A DNA stretch of 64,000 nucleotides from Flavobacteriaceae bacterium (GTDB lineage Bacteria > Bacteroidota > Bacteroidia > Flavobacteriales > Flavobacteriaceae). Position 1 is the stretch's first letter. Each line of letters starts with the position of its first letter. Shown here one piece after another: positions 34,827-43,236 of this stretch. Location: positions 1 through 64,000 of the forward strand of contig CANJWG010000002.1 of NCBI GenBank assembly GCA_947478365.1, read 5' to 3'. The position numbers and the translations under genes are program-made. Below the pieces are notes generated by a model that was not told the origin of the DNA, made no database searches, and saw only the letters and a list, made by a program, of their open reading frames with translations.

Positions 34827-36746
34827 ATGGCTAACGAAAAAAAACCTAATAATTTCAAAATAAGTCCGTGGTTAATATACGTAATAGTAATTGCAGGGTT
34901 TATTGCACTTAATATATTTGGTGGTTCTGGATTTCAAGACACCACTAAAATATCTTACTCTAAATTCAATGAGTATTTAAATAAAGGACAAATTGAAAAA
35001 GTAATCATCTACAATAAAACAGAAGGTGAAGCCTACTTGACTAAAGCTGCATTAAAGGAAAAAGAAAATAAGAAAGTAGCAAAGGACATGATGGGGAATT
35101 TAAATAAAGGCCCACACTACTCTTTCGACATAGGAAACGATCAAAGCTTCCAAAATAATATTGAAAAAGCAGCTAAAGAAGGAAAGATAAAAGATTACGA
35201 TTTTAAAGCAAAAAGTAATTGGAGTGAACTTCTAATGACTTTATTACCATTTATCATCATTATTGGACTTTGGGTATTGATTATGCGTAGAATGTCTGGT
35301 GGTGCTGCGGGTGGCGGAGGTCAAATCTTCAACATCGGAAAATCGAGAGCCAAGCTTTTTGATGAAAAGACAGAAGTTAAAACAACATTCAAAGACGTTG
35401 CCGGATTAGAGGGTGCTAAAGAAGAAATACAAGAAATTGTAGAATTCCTTAAGACGCCTGAAAAATATACCATTTTGGGAGGTAAAATTCCAAAAGGAGC
35501 ATTATTAGTTGGCCCTCCTGGAACCGGAAAAACATTATTAGCAAAAGCTGTTGCCGGTGAAGCTAAAGTGCCTTTTTTCTCATTGTCAGGTTCCGATTTT
35601 GTTGAAATGTTTGTTGGTGTGGGTGCTTCCCGTGTTAGAGATTTATTCAAACAAGCCAAAGATAAAGCACCATCCATAATTTTTATTGATGAAATTGATG
35701 CTGTTGGTAGAGCAAGAGGAAAAAACAACATGTCGGGCGGTAATGACGAACGCGAAAATACTTTGAACCAATTACTAACCGAAATGGATGGTTTTGGTAC
35801 AAATACACACGTAATCGTAATTGCAGCAACCAACAGAGCCGATGTTTTAGACAAAGCTTTGATGCGTGCCGGGCGTTTTGACAGACAAATTTATGTTGAT
35901 TTACCGGACATCAGAGAAAGAAAAGAAATCTTTGAAGTTCACTTGGCTCCATTAAAAAAAGTAGAAGGTTTAGATACCGAATTTTTAGCCAAACAAACAC
36001 CTGGTTTTTCGGGCGCAGACATTGCTAATGTGTGTAATGAAGCTGCCTTAATTGCGGCTAGAAATAATAAATCTGCAGTTGACAAACAAGACTTTTTAGA
36101 TGCTGTTGACCGAATTGTTGGTGGACTAGAAAAGAAAAATAAAATAGTAACTACCGAAGAAAAACATGCAATTGCCGTACATGAAGCTGGGCATGCAACC
36201 GTAAGTTGGATGTTAGAACATGCTGCGCCTTTGATTAAAGTTACGATTGTTCCTAGAGGGCAAAGTTTAGGTGCTGCTTGGTATTTACCAGAAGAAAGAT
36301 TAATTGTTCGTCCGGAACAAATGCTAGATGAAATGTGCGCCACTATGGGCGGAAGAGCAGCAGAGAAAGTTATTTTTAATAAAATCTCAACCGGTGCTCT
36401 AAGCGATCTAGAAAAAGTAACCAAACAGGCACGGGCTATGGTTACCATTTATGGTTTGAATGAAAAATTAGGTAACATCACTTATTACGATTCAACTGGA
36501 CAAAGTGAATATAGTTTTTCAAAACCTTATTCAGAGGATACTGCTATGACAATTGATAAAGAGATTTCATTACTGATTGAAAATGAATATCAAAGAGCTA
36601 TAAAAATCTTAGAGGATAATAAAGAAAAATTGGAACAGCTTGCTGCCATCTTAATAGAAAAAGAAGTAATTTTTAAAGACGATTTGGAAACTATTTTTGG
36701 GAAAAGGCCTTTTAATATTCCTCCGGAAGAAACCGATATAGTATAA
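34827..36746 (+). CDS. ftsH: ATP-dependent zinc metalloprotease FtsH
   Basis: A 639-residue membrane AAA+ protease. Two N-terminal membrane segments (about 15-34 and 133-153) flank a periplasmic domain. Then come the AAA Walker [13 protein letters not shown] (about 228-239), Walker [12 protein letters not shown], the second region of homology [15 protein letters not shown], and the zinc site [10 protein letters not shown] near 452. It degrades membrane and short-lived cytoplasmic proteins in a hexamer. Complete and normal in length. A strong terminator follows at 36774. Confidence 0.97.
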   Translation: MANEKKPNNFKISPWLIYVIVIAGFIALNIFGGSGFQDTTKISYSKFNEYLNKGQIEKVIIYNKTEGEAYLTKAALKEKENKKVAKDMMGNLNKGPHYSFDIGNDQSFQNNIEKAAKEGKIKDYDFKAKSNWSELLMTLLPFIIIIGLWVLIMRRMSGGAAGGGGQIFNIGKSRAKLFDEKTEVKTTFKDVAGLEGAKEEIQEIVEFLKTPEKYTILGGKIPKGALLVGPPGTGKTLLAKAVAGEAKVPFFSLSGSDFVEMFVGVGASRVRDLFKQAKDKAPSIIFIDEIDAVGRARGKNNMSGGNDERENTLNQLLTEMDGFGTNTHVIVIAATNRADVLDKALMRAGRFDRQIYVDLPDIRERKEIFEVHLAPLKKVEGLDTEFLAKQTPGFSGADIANVCNEAALIAARNNKSAVDKQDFLDAVDRIVGGLEKKNKIVTTEEKHAIAVHEAGHATVSWMLEHAAPLIKVTIVPRGQSLGAAWYLPEERLIVRPEQMLDEMCATMGGRAAEKVIFNKISTGALSDLEKVTKQARAMVTIYGLNEKLGNITYYDSTGQSEYSFSKPYSEDTAMTIDKEISLLIENEYQRAIKILEDNKEKLEQLAAILIEKEVIFKDDLETIFGKRPFNIPPEETDIV

Positions 36747-36773
36747 TACAAATAAGGTTTTTAACATTTTTTT

Positions 36774-36815
36774 AAAATCTTAATTCAAAAGTAAGTTTTG
36801 AATTAAGATTTTTTT
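36774..36815 (+). terminator. Terminator of rsfS-ftsH
   Basis: A perfect 17-bp stem (36774-36790 with 36796-36812) and loop GTAAG, followed by T residues. The downstream -7 box begins in the T-tract. Confidence 0.88.
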
Positions 36816-36822
36816 ATCTTTG
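36815..36822 (+). promoter_or_regulatory. Putative -7 box of the LUD-cdsA-psd operon
   Basis: TATCTTTG matches TAnnTTTG and starts in the T-tract of the ftsH terminator. A TTTG in the terminator arm (36797-36800) is 14 bases upstream, a little close. The ATG at 36863 follows after 40 bases. Confidence 0.5.
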
Positions 36823-36862
36823 AAGGATTTCAATTTACAACCTAGATTATACCTAATTAAGC

Positions 36863-37468
36863 ATGAGTCTTTTCAGAAAAATTTTTGGCACCGGTAATGA
36901 TGCCTCTGACGAAGAAAGTCAAAGCGAATTCAACAATGCTCCTTCAAGCTTTTCATTACTTCCAGTAGATGAAAAGTTTACTTATAACTTCAAAAAAAAT
37001 GGTGGTAAGTTTTTATATTGTGAAAACTTAAACGAAGTAAAAGATCAATTTCTAAATATTTTAGAAGAAAATGATTGGTTCGAATGCGAAGCCTTATGTT
37101 ATGAACCAAAGCTTTATAGCATGTTAGACGAGAATAAACTACTTTACGATAAACCAAATAATCCAAAATTTTTATTTGCTAGTTGCGAAAATTTGATTGC
37201 AGATGAAGGCTCGGTGCTTTTTTCTTCAAATCAAATCAAACAAAACAAACCAAATGATTTGCCTAATAACATCATTATTTTAGCTACCACTAGTCAAATT
37301 TTAGAAGCAAAAAGCGATGGGCTTCGTGTGATAAAAAAGAAATATATTAAAGATTATCCAACGAATATCACCACTATAAAATATTTTGAGAAAGCTAAAG
37401 ATGAAGACTTTCTTCAATATGGAAGCAGTGCAAAGAACTTGTATCTTCTGCTTCTAGAAGATTTATAA
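36863..37468 (+). CDS. LUD-domain protein (LutC/YkgG-like)
   Basis: A 201-residue protein resembling the LUD domain of LutC/YkgG. An N-terminal acidic serine-rich stretch (about 10-30) precedes NGGKFLYCENLNEV, LFASCENLIADEGSVLFSS and PNNIIILATTSQI, which fit the ligand-binding core in which the family holds an iron-sulfur or lactate-related function. No lutA or lutB is nearby. In Flavobacteriia this gene is placed just before cdsA, and its role there is unknown. It is one base from the cdsA ATG and probably shares its transcript. Confidence 0.75.
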   Translation: MSLFRKIFGTGNDASDEESQSEFNNAPSSFSLLPVDEKFTYNFKKNGGKFLYCENLNEVKDQFLNILEENDWFECEALCYEPKLYSMLDENKLLYDKPNNPKFLFASCENLIADEGSVLFSSNQIKQNKPNDLPNNIIILATTSQILEAKSDGLRVIKKKYIKDYPTNITTIKYFEKAKDEDFLQYGSSAKNLYLLLLEDL

Positions 37469-37469
37469 A

Positions 37470-38300
37470 ATGAACGAATCGCTAAAGAGATTTTTATCTG
37501 GTGTAGTTTATGTAGCACTGCTTATATTTGCCACATATTATTCTGATAAAGGTTATAGTTTTTATTTGCTGTTCGGAATTTTTATGATAATTGCAATTTA
37601 TGAATTTTGCCAATTAATTCATTTAAACAAAATAGCACCAATTCTAATAGGCACTGCAGCCTTCACTTTAGCAACTCAATTTAAAACAAATCAAACGAAT
37701 GATGCCTTACTTTTAATTGCAACACTGTTTGTTTCTTTAAAATGTTTACTACTTCTTTTCAATTCAAAAAAAGAGAAATTCAATACGCTTTCCAAATACG
37801 TATACACTATTGGGTATGTTATTCTTCCTTTTATAATTATTACAAAGATTCCGTTTTCATATAACGAATATAAACCCAAAATAATCATCAGTATATTTAT
37901 TCTGATTTGGACCAATGATACTTTTGCGTATATCGTTGGGAAATCAATCGGAAAACATAAACTAATAGAAAAAATATCTCCCAAAAAAACCATCGAAGGA
38001 TTTATTGGAGGAATTTTATTTTCAATAATTGCCGGAATTTTAATTTCAAAATTTTATTTTCAACCCAAACCAAATTACCTTATTACTTCAATAGTTATTT
38101 GGACAATAAGTGCTATAATCATTGGCATATTTAGTACTCTAGGTGATTTAATCGAATCGAAATTTAAAAGAATTGCCGGTGTAAAAGACAGCGGAAATAT
38201 AATGCCCGGTCACGGCGGTATTCTAGATCGATTGGATAGTATTATATTTGTAGCACCATTTGTATATTTGTTTTATCAAATTTTATATTATGTTTCATAA
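37470..38300 (+). CDS. cdsA: Phosphatidate cytidylyltransferase CdsA
   Basis: A 276-residue inner-membrane enzyme with about eight hydrophobic helices. The C-terminal signature DLIESKFKRIAGVKDSGNIM then PGHGGILDRLDSIIFVAP matches the CdsA family. It makes CDP-diacylglycerol, the precursor for phosphatidylserine synthase PssA (48496) and other head-group enzymes. It overlaps the downstream psd gene by 11 bases, which implies coupling. Confidence 0.93.
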   Translation: MNESLKRFLSGVVYVALLIFATYYSDKGYSFYLLFGIFMIIAIYEFCQLIHLNKIAPILIGTAAFTLATQFKTNQTNDALLLIATLFVSLKCLLLLFNSKKEKFNTLSKYVYTIGYVILPFIIITKIPFSYNEYKPKIIISIFILIWTNDTFAYIVGKSIGKHKLIEKISPKKTIEGFIGGILFSIIAGILISKFYFQPKPNYLITSIVIWTISAIIIGIFSTLGDLIESKFKRIAGVKDSGNIMPGHGGILDRLDSIIFVAPFVYLFYQILYYVS

Positions 38301-38943
38301 AGAAGGCGGAAAAATTATTTTAATAGCAACCACACTAACTGTAATAATTACACTTTTTGCACCAAAGTTGACTTCAATACTATGGTTAGAAAAAACAATT
38401 CAAATTGCAGCTTTGGCTTTTCTAATACTGATATTACAATTTTTTAGAAATCCAAATAGAAAAATTGAAGCAAATGATAAAGTTGTCCTTGCCGCCGTTG
38501 ATGGAAAAGTAGTCGTTATTGAAGAAGTATTTGAAGATGAATATTTCAAGGATAAACGCATACAGGTTTCTATTTTTATGTCGCCCATAAATGTTCACGT
38601 CACTCGTTATGCTCTAAGCGGAAAAGTAAAATACAGTAAATACCATCCAGGAAAATATTTAGTAGCTTGGCATCCAAAAGCAAGTACCGAAAACGAAAGA
38701 ACAACTGTTGTTATTGAAAACCGGGTTTTTGGTGAAATTTTATATCGACAAATTGCCGGTGCCCTAGCTCGCAGAATTGTAAACTATGCAGAAGAGGGAA
38801 TGCACGTTCGTCAAGGCGATGATGCCGGTTTTATCAAATTTGGATCGAGAGTCGATATGTTTTTCCCATTGGGAACAAAAATAGAAGTGAAACTTCAGCA
38901 AAATGCTGTTGGAAACCAAACTGTTATTGCAACAAAAGAATAA
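38290..38943 (+). CDS. psd: Phosphatidylserine decarboxylase-family protein
   Basis: A 217-residue proenzyme. The start MFHKEGGKI (38290) is chosen; the longer frame from 38260 lies wholly in cdsA. An N-terminal membrane region is followed by PINVHVTRYALSG and WHPKASTENERT, ending in FIKFGSRVDMFFP, where the Gly-Ser would be the self-cleavage site that leaves a pyruvoyl group. This is the short, archaeal-type Psd found in Bacteroidota. It converts phosphatidylserine to phosphatidylethanolamine, completing the path from CdsA through PssA. Confidence 0.93.
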   Translation: MFHKEGGKIILIATTLTVIITLFAPKLTSILWLEKTIQIAALAFLILILQFFRNPNRKIEANDKVVLAAVDGKVVVIEEVFEDEYFKDKRIQVSIFMSPINVHVTRYALSGKVKYSKYHPGKYLVAWHPKASTENERTTVVIENRVFGEILYRQIAGALARRIVNYAEEGMHVRQGDDAGFIKFGSRVDMFFPLGTKIEVKLQQNAVGNQTVIATKE

Positions 38944-38949
38944 ACTGAA

Positions 38950-39225
38950 ATGGCTGAAAAAGAATTAGATATTCGATTTCAGGAAGCAGTAGAAATTGCT
39001 TCAAAAATGTCACAATCTGAGCTTCCGCAAGATGTGCAATTGCGTTTGTATGCCTATTATAAGCAAGCCACTTTTGGAACAATTAACTATAATCAATCTT
39101 CAGATTTTGATTTGCGAAATGCATTTAAAACCAATGCCTGGATGCAGATTAGTCATTTGTCTATTGACGAAGTAAAAGAACTTTATATTGAAGCAATACA
39201 TTCTATTGCAAATGATAAAAAATAG
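38950..39225 (+). CDS. Acyl-CoA-binding protein
   Basis: A 91-residue ACBP. The start LDIRFQEAVEIASKM and LRLYAYYKQATFGTINY (about residues 33-49) are the ACBP core; the tyrosines and lysine are the acyl-CoA contacts in family members. DAWLNLKGMSKEEAM of other ACBPs is here NAWMQISHLSIDEVK. The family binds long-chain acyl-CoA in the cytoplasm. It lies 6 bases after psd and 3 before the SOD gene, so it belongs to the same operon. Confidence 0.9.
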   Translation: MAEKELDIRFQEAVEIASKMSQSELPQDVQLRLYAYYKQATFGTINYNQSSDFDLRNAFKTNAWMQISHLSIDEVKELYIEAIHSIANDKK

Positions 39226-39228
39226 ATT

Positions 39229-40008
39229 ATGAAATCGAAGATTCTTTCAGTTATTTTATGCCTTTCATTTATAATGTTATTGCCTTCATGCAAAAGAAAA
39301 AAGCTAACCGAAGTTGTTGAAGTTCCACTGCCATCAGCTGAAGAAAAAATAACTATAGGGCAACCTGATGACGTAACAGCAAACGACGGTGAATTCTCAT
39401 TAGTAAAATTACCATATGAATATAATGCGCTTTCACCAAGCATTGATATTCTTACGATGGAAATGCATTATTCCAAACATTATCTGACTTACACGAATAA
39501 CCTAAATAAATTAGTTGCTGAAGACCCAACATTAGTCGACTTACCCATTGAAGACATCCTAAAAAAATGTGATGGAAGTAATGCCGATTTAAAAAATAAT
39601 GCTGGTGGCTATTATAATCACAGTTTGTTTTGGGAAGGCATGTCTCCTAAATCGGGAGGGCAACCTAAAGATACTTTAGCAACACTTATTTCCAGAGATT
39701 TTGGCTCTTTCGAAGTCTTTAAAACACAGTTTGCTGATGCGGCTGATAAGCAATTTGGTTCTGGGTGGACTTGGTTGGTTGTTGATAAATCAGGTAAATT
39801 ACAAGTAGCTAGCACTCCAAATCAAGACAATCCTTTAATGCCTAAGCAAATCGTTTCAGGAACCCCAATTTTAAATCTCGATGTTTGGGAACATGCCTAT
39901 TATTTGGACTATCAATACAAACGAAAAAAATATATCGACAACTTCTTCAAAATCATCAACTGGAAAAAAGTTTCCGAACGCTATGAAGAGGCTGTTACAA
40001 AGAAATAA
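39229..40008 (+). CDS. Lipoprotein Fe/Mn superoxide dismutase
   Basis: A 259-residue SOD with an extra N-terminal part. The signal peptide ends in a lipobox LLPSC (Cys21), so export to the envelope is predicted. Then comes the SOD core: LPYEYNALSPSIDILTMEMH with ligand His, NNAGGYYNHSLFWEGM with second His, FGSGWTWLVVD, and the metal-ligand block DVWEHAYYLDYQ. Fe or Mn preference cannot be read. It is the last gene of the LUD-cdsA-psd-ACBP operon. Most SODs of this family are cytoplasmic, so a lipoprotein form is notable. Confidence 0.92.
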   Translation: MKSKILSVILCLSFIMLLPSCKRKKLTEVVEVPLPSAEEKITIGQPDDVTANDGEFSLVKLPYEYNALSPSIDILTMEMHYSKHYLTYTNNLNKLVAEDPTLVDLPIEDILKKCDGSNADLKNNAGGYYNHSLFWEGMSPKSGGQPKDTLATLISRDFGSFEVFKTQFADAADKQFGSGWTWLVVDKSGKLQVASTPNQDNPLMPKQIVSGTPILNLDVWEHAYYLDYQYKRKKYIDNFFKIINWKKVSERYEEAVTKK

Positions 40009-40012
40009 GTTC

Positions 40013-40129
40013 AAAAAAAATCCCGATTACTCTGTACTTTTTCTTTTTATGTCTTGTCCTTAAATAGCGATAACCAAAAAAGGAGCTTGAGGCAATAAAG
40101 CAGTAATCTGAAACTCGGGTGATATTTTG
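40013..40129. other. Split terminator hairpin after the SOD gene
   Basis: 40017-40032 reads AAAATCCCGATTACTC, the same left arm and loop as the intact ettA terminator (4225-4240). The matching ACTCGGG of the right arm appears only at 40113-40119, so about 84 bases, bounded by ACTC on both sides, separate the halves. Within lies a minus-strand frame of 24 codons (MNKISPEFQITALLPQAPF start, 40134-40060) ending in a stop. It may be a remnant. No T-run terminator remains. Confidence 0.4.
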
Positions 40130-40350
40130 TTCATTTAGTTGTGTTGAATTAAATTTTTAAGCAGTGTATCTATATGATTTAGTTTTAATGAAAATATCTG
40201 ATTTCTAAAATTTTATAAAGATAATTTTATGTTAAGTTAAAATATATCTTAATAGTTGTTAATCTATTTTAAGATAAAACATTCATATATTTATAAATTA
40301 AAACTTAAAATATTTTTTATCTTTTTTTAATTTTAATTAAACAAAAAAAT

Positions 40351-40469
40351 ATGTCTAAATCAAACAAAGTGTTTCCTATTTTTACAACTTTTTTTTATCT
40401 GAAAAAGTCAAAGAAAAGAGTGAGACAGTTACTGTATACATAGCAATTATTAGTTTCCTTCTGCACTTA
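40351..40469 (+). other. Displaced N-terminal segment of the 40470 membrane gene
   Basis: ATG at 40351 starts MSKSNKVFPIFTTFF in one frame up to the run of eight T (40389-40396). After the run, the frame shifted by one continues LSEKVKEKSETVTVYIAII then SFLLHLLLICL, directly into the long frame at 40470. Joining the two by one base at the T8 gives a continuous 298-residue protein. The gene therefore appears frameshifted at a homopolymer. Confidence 0.6.
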
Positions 40470-41243
40470 TTGCTAATTTGTTTAGTAAATTTAGATATTA
40501 TAAAAATTACTAATCATTCTGAACTATTACGCAATCCAATCTCAGCTATTTATACTCCTTTTTCTTTTGTACTTATTTATGAAGTCTATTTATTGTTGTA
40601 TTATTTACCAAAATCAACCTCTATTTATATTGGTAAACAATATGAAATAATTTCGTTAATTGTTATTAGAAGAATTTTTAAAGATTTATCACATTTAGAA
40701 TTTTCGACAAATTGGTTTTATATCAAAAATTATGTTTTATTTACAAGTGACTTATTAGCCATACTCATTTTATTCTTTCTAATTTTTGTTTTTTATCGAC
40801 TGGTTAAAGAAGGTAGCTCAAATGAGACTAAAATAGTCAATCCTGAAATAATAAAATTTATTACCTTAAAAAAAACAATCGCTACATGTTTAGTTCCAAT
40901 TCTATTAGTATTATCTATTTATAGTCTTGGCCACTGGTTATATGAGAGTTTATTTTCTGTGAGTAAGATTGTTAATGAGATTAAAGACATTAATAAAATA
41001 TTTTTTGATGATTTTTTTACTGTATTAATCCTTGTTGATGTTTTGTTATTATTGTTTTCCTTTTTGCATTCTGACAAATTTAATATGGTAATCAGAAATT
41101 CAGGATTTATTATTTCAACTATTTTAATCAAGCTGTCTTTTAGTACTGAAGGTATAATGAATATTTTGCTGATAGTAATGGCAATTATATTTGGTGTTGT
41201 ACTTTTGAAAATTCATAATTTGTATGAAACTATCAAAAAATAA
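40470..41243 (+). CDS. Multi-pass membrane protein of unknown function (likely frameshifted gene)
   Basis: The open frame from a TTG at 40470 encodes 257 residues with about six hydrophobic helices: around SAIYTPFSFVLIYEVYLLLYY, FTSDLLAILILFFLIFVFY, CLVPILLVLSIYSLGHWLY, FFTVLILVDVLLLLFSF, FIISTILIK and ILLIVMAIIFGVVLL. I do not recognise the family. The true N-terminus probably lies at 40351 in another frame, shifted at a T8 run (see that entry). Very A+T-rich, unlike its neighbours. Its stop is 7 bases from the convergent FAD-protein stop. Confidence 0.6.
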   Translation: MLICLVNLDIIKITNHSELLRNPISAIYTPFSFVLIYEVYLLLYYLPKSTSIYIGKQYEIISLIVIRRIFKDLSHLEFSTNWFYIKNYVLFTSDLLAILILFFLIFVFYRLVKEGSSNETKIVNPEIIKFITLKKTIATCLVPILLVLSIYSLGHWLYESLFSVSKIVNEIKDINKIFFDDFFTVLILVDVLLLLFSFLHSDKFNMVIRNSGFIISTILIKLSFSTEGIMNILLIVMAIIFGVVLLKIHNLYETIKK

Positions 41244-41249
41244 TGCTCA

Positions 41250-42821
41250 TTAAAGTGAACTTATTTTCAAACTTTCTGCAATCTTCAAAGCACATTTCTC
41301 TCCGTCAATAGCAGCTGAAATGATACCTCCGGCAAAACCAGAACCTTCTCCACAAGGATACAATCCTTTAATTTGTGAATGCTCCAAAGTTTCGTTATTT
41401 CGTGGAATTCGTACCGGAGAGGAAGTTCTGCTTTCGGGAGCGTGAAGAATCGAGTCATTGGTCATATAACCACGCATTGCTTTTCCAAATTCTTTAAATC
41501 CTTCTCGCATAATTTGAGATAAAAAGCCAGGGAAAACCTGCCCCATTTCAACAGAAGTAGTTCCGGGAACGTAAGAGGTTTTAGGAATTGATGCCGAAAC
41601 TTTATTTTGTGTAAAATCAATCATTCGTTGTGCTGGAACTTTTTGAGTCTGACCTGCCAAATGCCAAGCTTTTTGTTCGATACTTTTTTGGAATTCCATT
41701 CCGGCAAGTGCTCCAAATTTAGCAAACGGTTTAAAATCTTCCATTTTTAATTCGACTACAATTCCAGAATTTGCGGTTGCCTGATCTCGTTTAGATGGCG
41801 ACCAACCGTTGGTTACTACTTCACCTGGACTAGTAGCACAAGGTGCTATCACACCTCCGGGACACATACAAAAAGAGTATATTCCACGACCATTTACCTG
41901 CTTCACAATAGAATACGCTGCCGGTGGCAAATTGTCTCCACGATAATCACAACTGTACTGTATTTTATCAATCAATTCTTGAGGATGTTCAGCACGAACA
42001 CCAATTGCAAAAGGCTTGGCTTCTATTAAAATCTTTTTTCTATCTAATAATTCAAAAATGTCACGAGCCGAATGTCCGGTAGCTAAAATTAATTTATTGG
42101 CAGCAATCGTATCTCCATTTTGAGTGACAACACCTTGTATCTCGTTATTTTTTAGAATAAAATCAATCACACGGGTTTCAAACAAAACCTTCCCACCACA
42201 TTCAATAATTTTATCTCGAATGTCCTGAATAATTTGAGGTAATTTATTGGTTCCTATATGTGGATGCGCTTCTACTAAGATATCTGGTGTGGCACCAAAA
42301 CCAACTAAAAGTTTTAGAATTCTGTCTACATCACCACGTTTTTTAGAACGCGTGTATAATTTCCCATCAGAATAGGTTCCTGCTCCGCCTTCGCCAAAAC
42401 AATAATTCGAATCTTCATTGACAATATGGTCGACATTGATGGCTTTTAAATCTCTACGACGCCCACGGACATCTTTTCCGCGTTCGATAACAATTGGTTT
42501 TAAACCTAATTCTATTAATTGCAAGGCTGCGAAAAGTCCGGCCGGACCTGCACCGACAATGATTACTTCTTGTTTATTGGAAACATTTTTGTAAATAGGA
42601 AGTTCCATTTTTTGTTCCGTGTATTTTTCATCAATTAGATAGACCAAAACTTTAAGATTGACCTTTATTGCTTTTTGACGAGCGTCTATAGAACGTTTTA
42701 GAATTACAACTTTATGCACCAATTTAGTAGAAACTCGAACTAATTTAGCAACATTCTCATAGAGCAGACTTTCGTTTGCAGCTATTTCGGGTGAAACTTG
42801 AAGTTGGAGTTCGCTTGGCAT
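41250..42821 (-). CDS. FAD-dependent oxidoreductase (COG2509 type)
   Basis: A 523-residue flavoprotein. An N-terminal domain of about 85 residues precedes the FAD-binding EVIIVGAGPAGLFAALQLIE (about 87-106). Further blocks are NYCFGEGGAGTYSDGKLYTR, LILATGHSARDIFELL, CMCPGGVIAPCATSPGEVVTNG and the C-terminal GLYPCGEGSGFAGGIISAAIDG. The family is widespread and largely uncharacterised; substrate is unknown. It is transcribed leftward and convergent with the 40470 gene. Confidence 0.88.
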   Translation of the reverse strand: MPSELQLQVSPEIAANESLLYENVAKLVRVSTKLVHKVVILKRSIDARQKAIKVNLKVLVYLIDEKYTEQKMELPIYKNVSNKQEVIIVGAGPAGLFAALQLIELGLKPIVIERGKDVRGRRRDLKAINVDHIVNEDSNYCFGEGGAGTYSDGKLYTRSKKRGDVDRILKLLVGFGATPDILVEAHPHIGTNKLPQIIQDIRDKIIECGGKVLFETRVIDFILKNNEIQGVVTQNGDTIAANKLILATGHSARDIFELLDRKKILIEAKPFAIGVRAEHPQELIDKIQYSCDYRGDNLPPAAYSIVKQVNGRGIYSFCMCPGGVIAPCATSPGEVVTNGWSPSKRDQATANSGIVVELKMEDFKPFAKFGALAGMEFQKSIEQKAWHLAGQTQKVPAQRMIDFTQNKVSASIPKTSYVPGTTSVEMGQVFPGFLSQIMREGFKEFGKAMRGYMTNDSILHAPESRTSSPVRIPRNNETLEHSQIKGLYPCGEGSGFAGGIISAAIDGEKCALKIAESLKISSL

Positions 42822-42917
42822 TGTTTAATATTTTGGTAAAAGTAAGAATTTGAAAATGTGAAAATGTGTCAATTTTAAAATTGTTTACTAAAACGATTTA
42901 AAAACAAATTCAGTATG

Positions 42918-42925
42918 TAACTTTG
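42918..42925 (+). promoter_or_regulatory. Putative -7 box for the 42943 gene
   Basis: TAACTTTG matches TAnnTTTG, 17 bases before the ATG at 42943, giving a short leader. No clear -33 box. Confidence 0.45.
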
Positions 42926-42942
42926 CTTGCTATTGAAATAAT

Positions 42943-43173
42943 ATGAGACAAATAAAATTAATTTGGGATTTTCGTGGAGAAGCTTCGTCTAAAACGGCAG
43001 AGCATCATGAAATACATTTAAAAGAATATATCGTAATTCAAAAGCTTCCAATAAACATCACCGGTTATGAAATCAAAAACGAAATTCATGCTATTGCTTT
43101 TATGGTTGTAACGGATGAGAATATGATTCAGGTTCGTGATGCATTAAAACCGCATCGTGGTGAAGTTTTTTAG
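42943..43173 (+). CDS. Small conserved protein of unknown function
   Basis: A 76-residue cytoplasmic protein: MRQIKLIWDFRGEASSKTAE, HHEIHLKEYI, HAIAFMVVTDENMIQVRDALKPHRGEVF. It has a mixed alpha/beta character with a basic end and no membrane segment. It resembles short proteins conserved in Flavobacteriia that carry no assigned function. It has a -7 box directly upstream and faces recQ, separated by a repeat-built hairpin. Confidence 0.7.
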   Translation: MRQIKLIWDFRGEASSKTAEHHEIHLKEYIVIQKLPINITGYEIKNEIHAIAFMVVTDENMIQVRDALKPHRGEVF

Positions 43174-43234
43174 TTTTCAGTTTTCAGTCACAGTTTTCTG
43201 TTTTATTCTGTGACTGAATGCTGCGACTGCGACG
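43174..43234. repeat. CAGT/ACTG repeat forming a hairpin
   Basis: TTTTCAGTTTTCAGTCACAG then CTGTGACTGAATGC and TGCGACTGCGACG. An exact 11-bp inverted repeat TTCAGTCACAG (43183-43193) / CTGTGACTGAA (43208-43218) can form a stem between the two convergent genes. It belongs to the family seen at 5992, 7540 and 10084. There is no strong T-run, so terminator function is unsure. Confidence 0.55.
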
Positions 43235-43236
43235 TT

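Noticed and set aside
35321-36448. Two long minus-strand frames over ftsH (177 and 169 residues)
   Set aside because: Both run antisense to the conserved FtsH AAA and protease domains and show only mirrored codon patterns.
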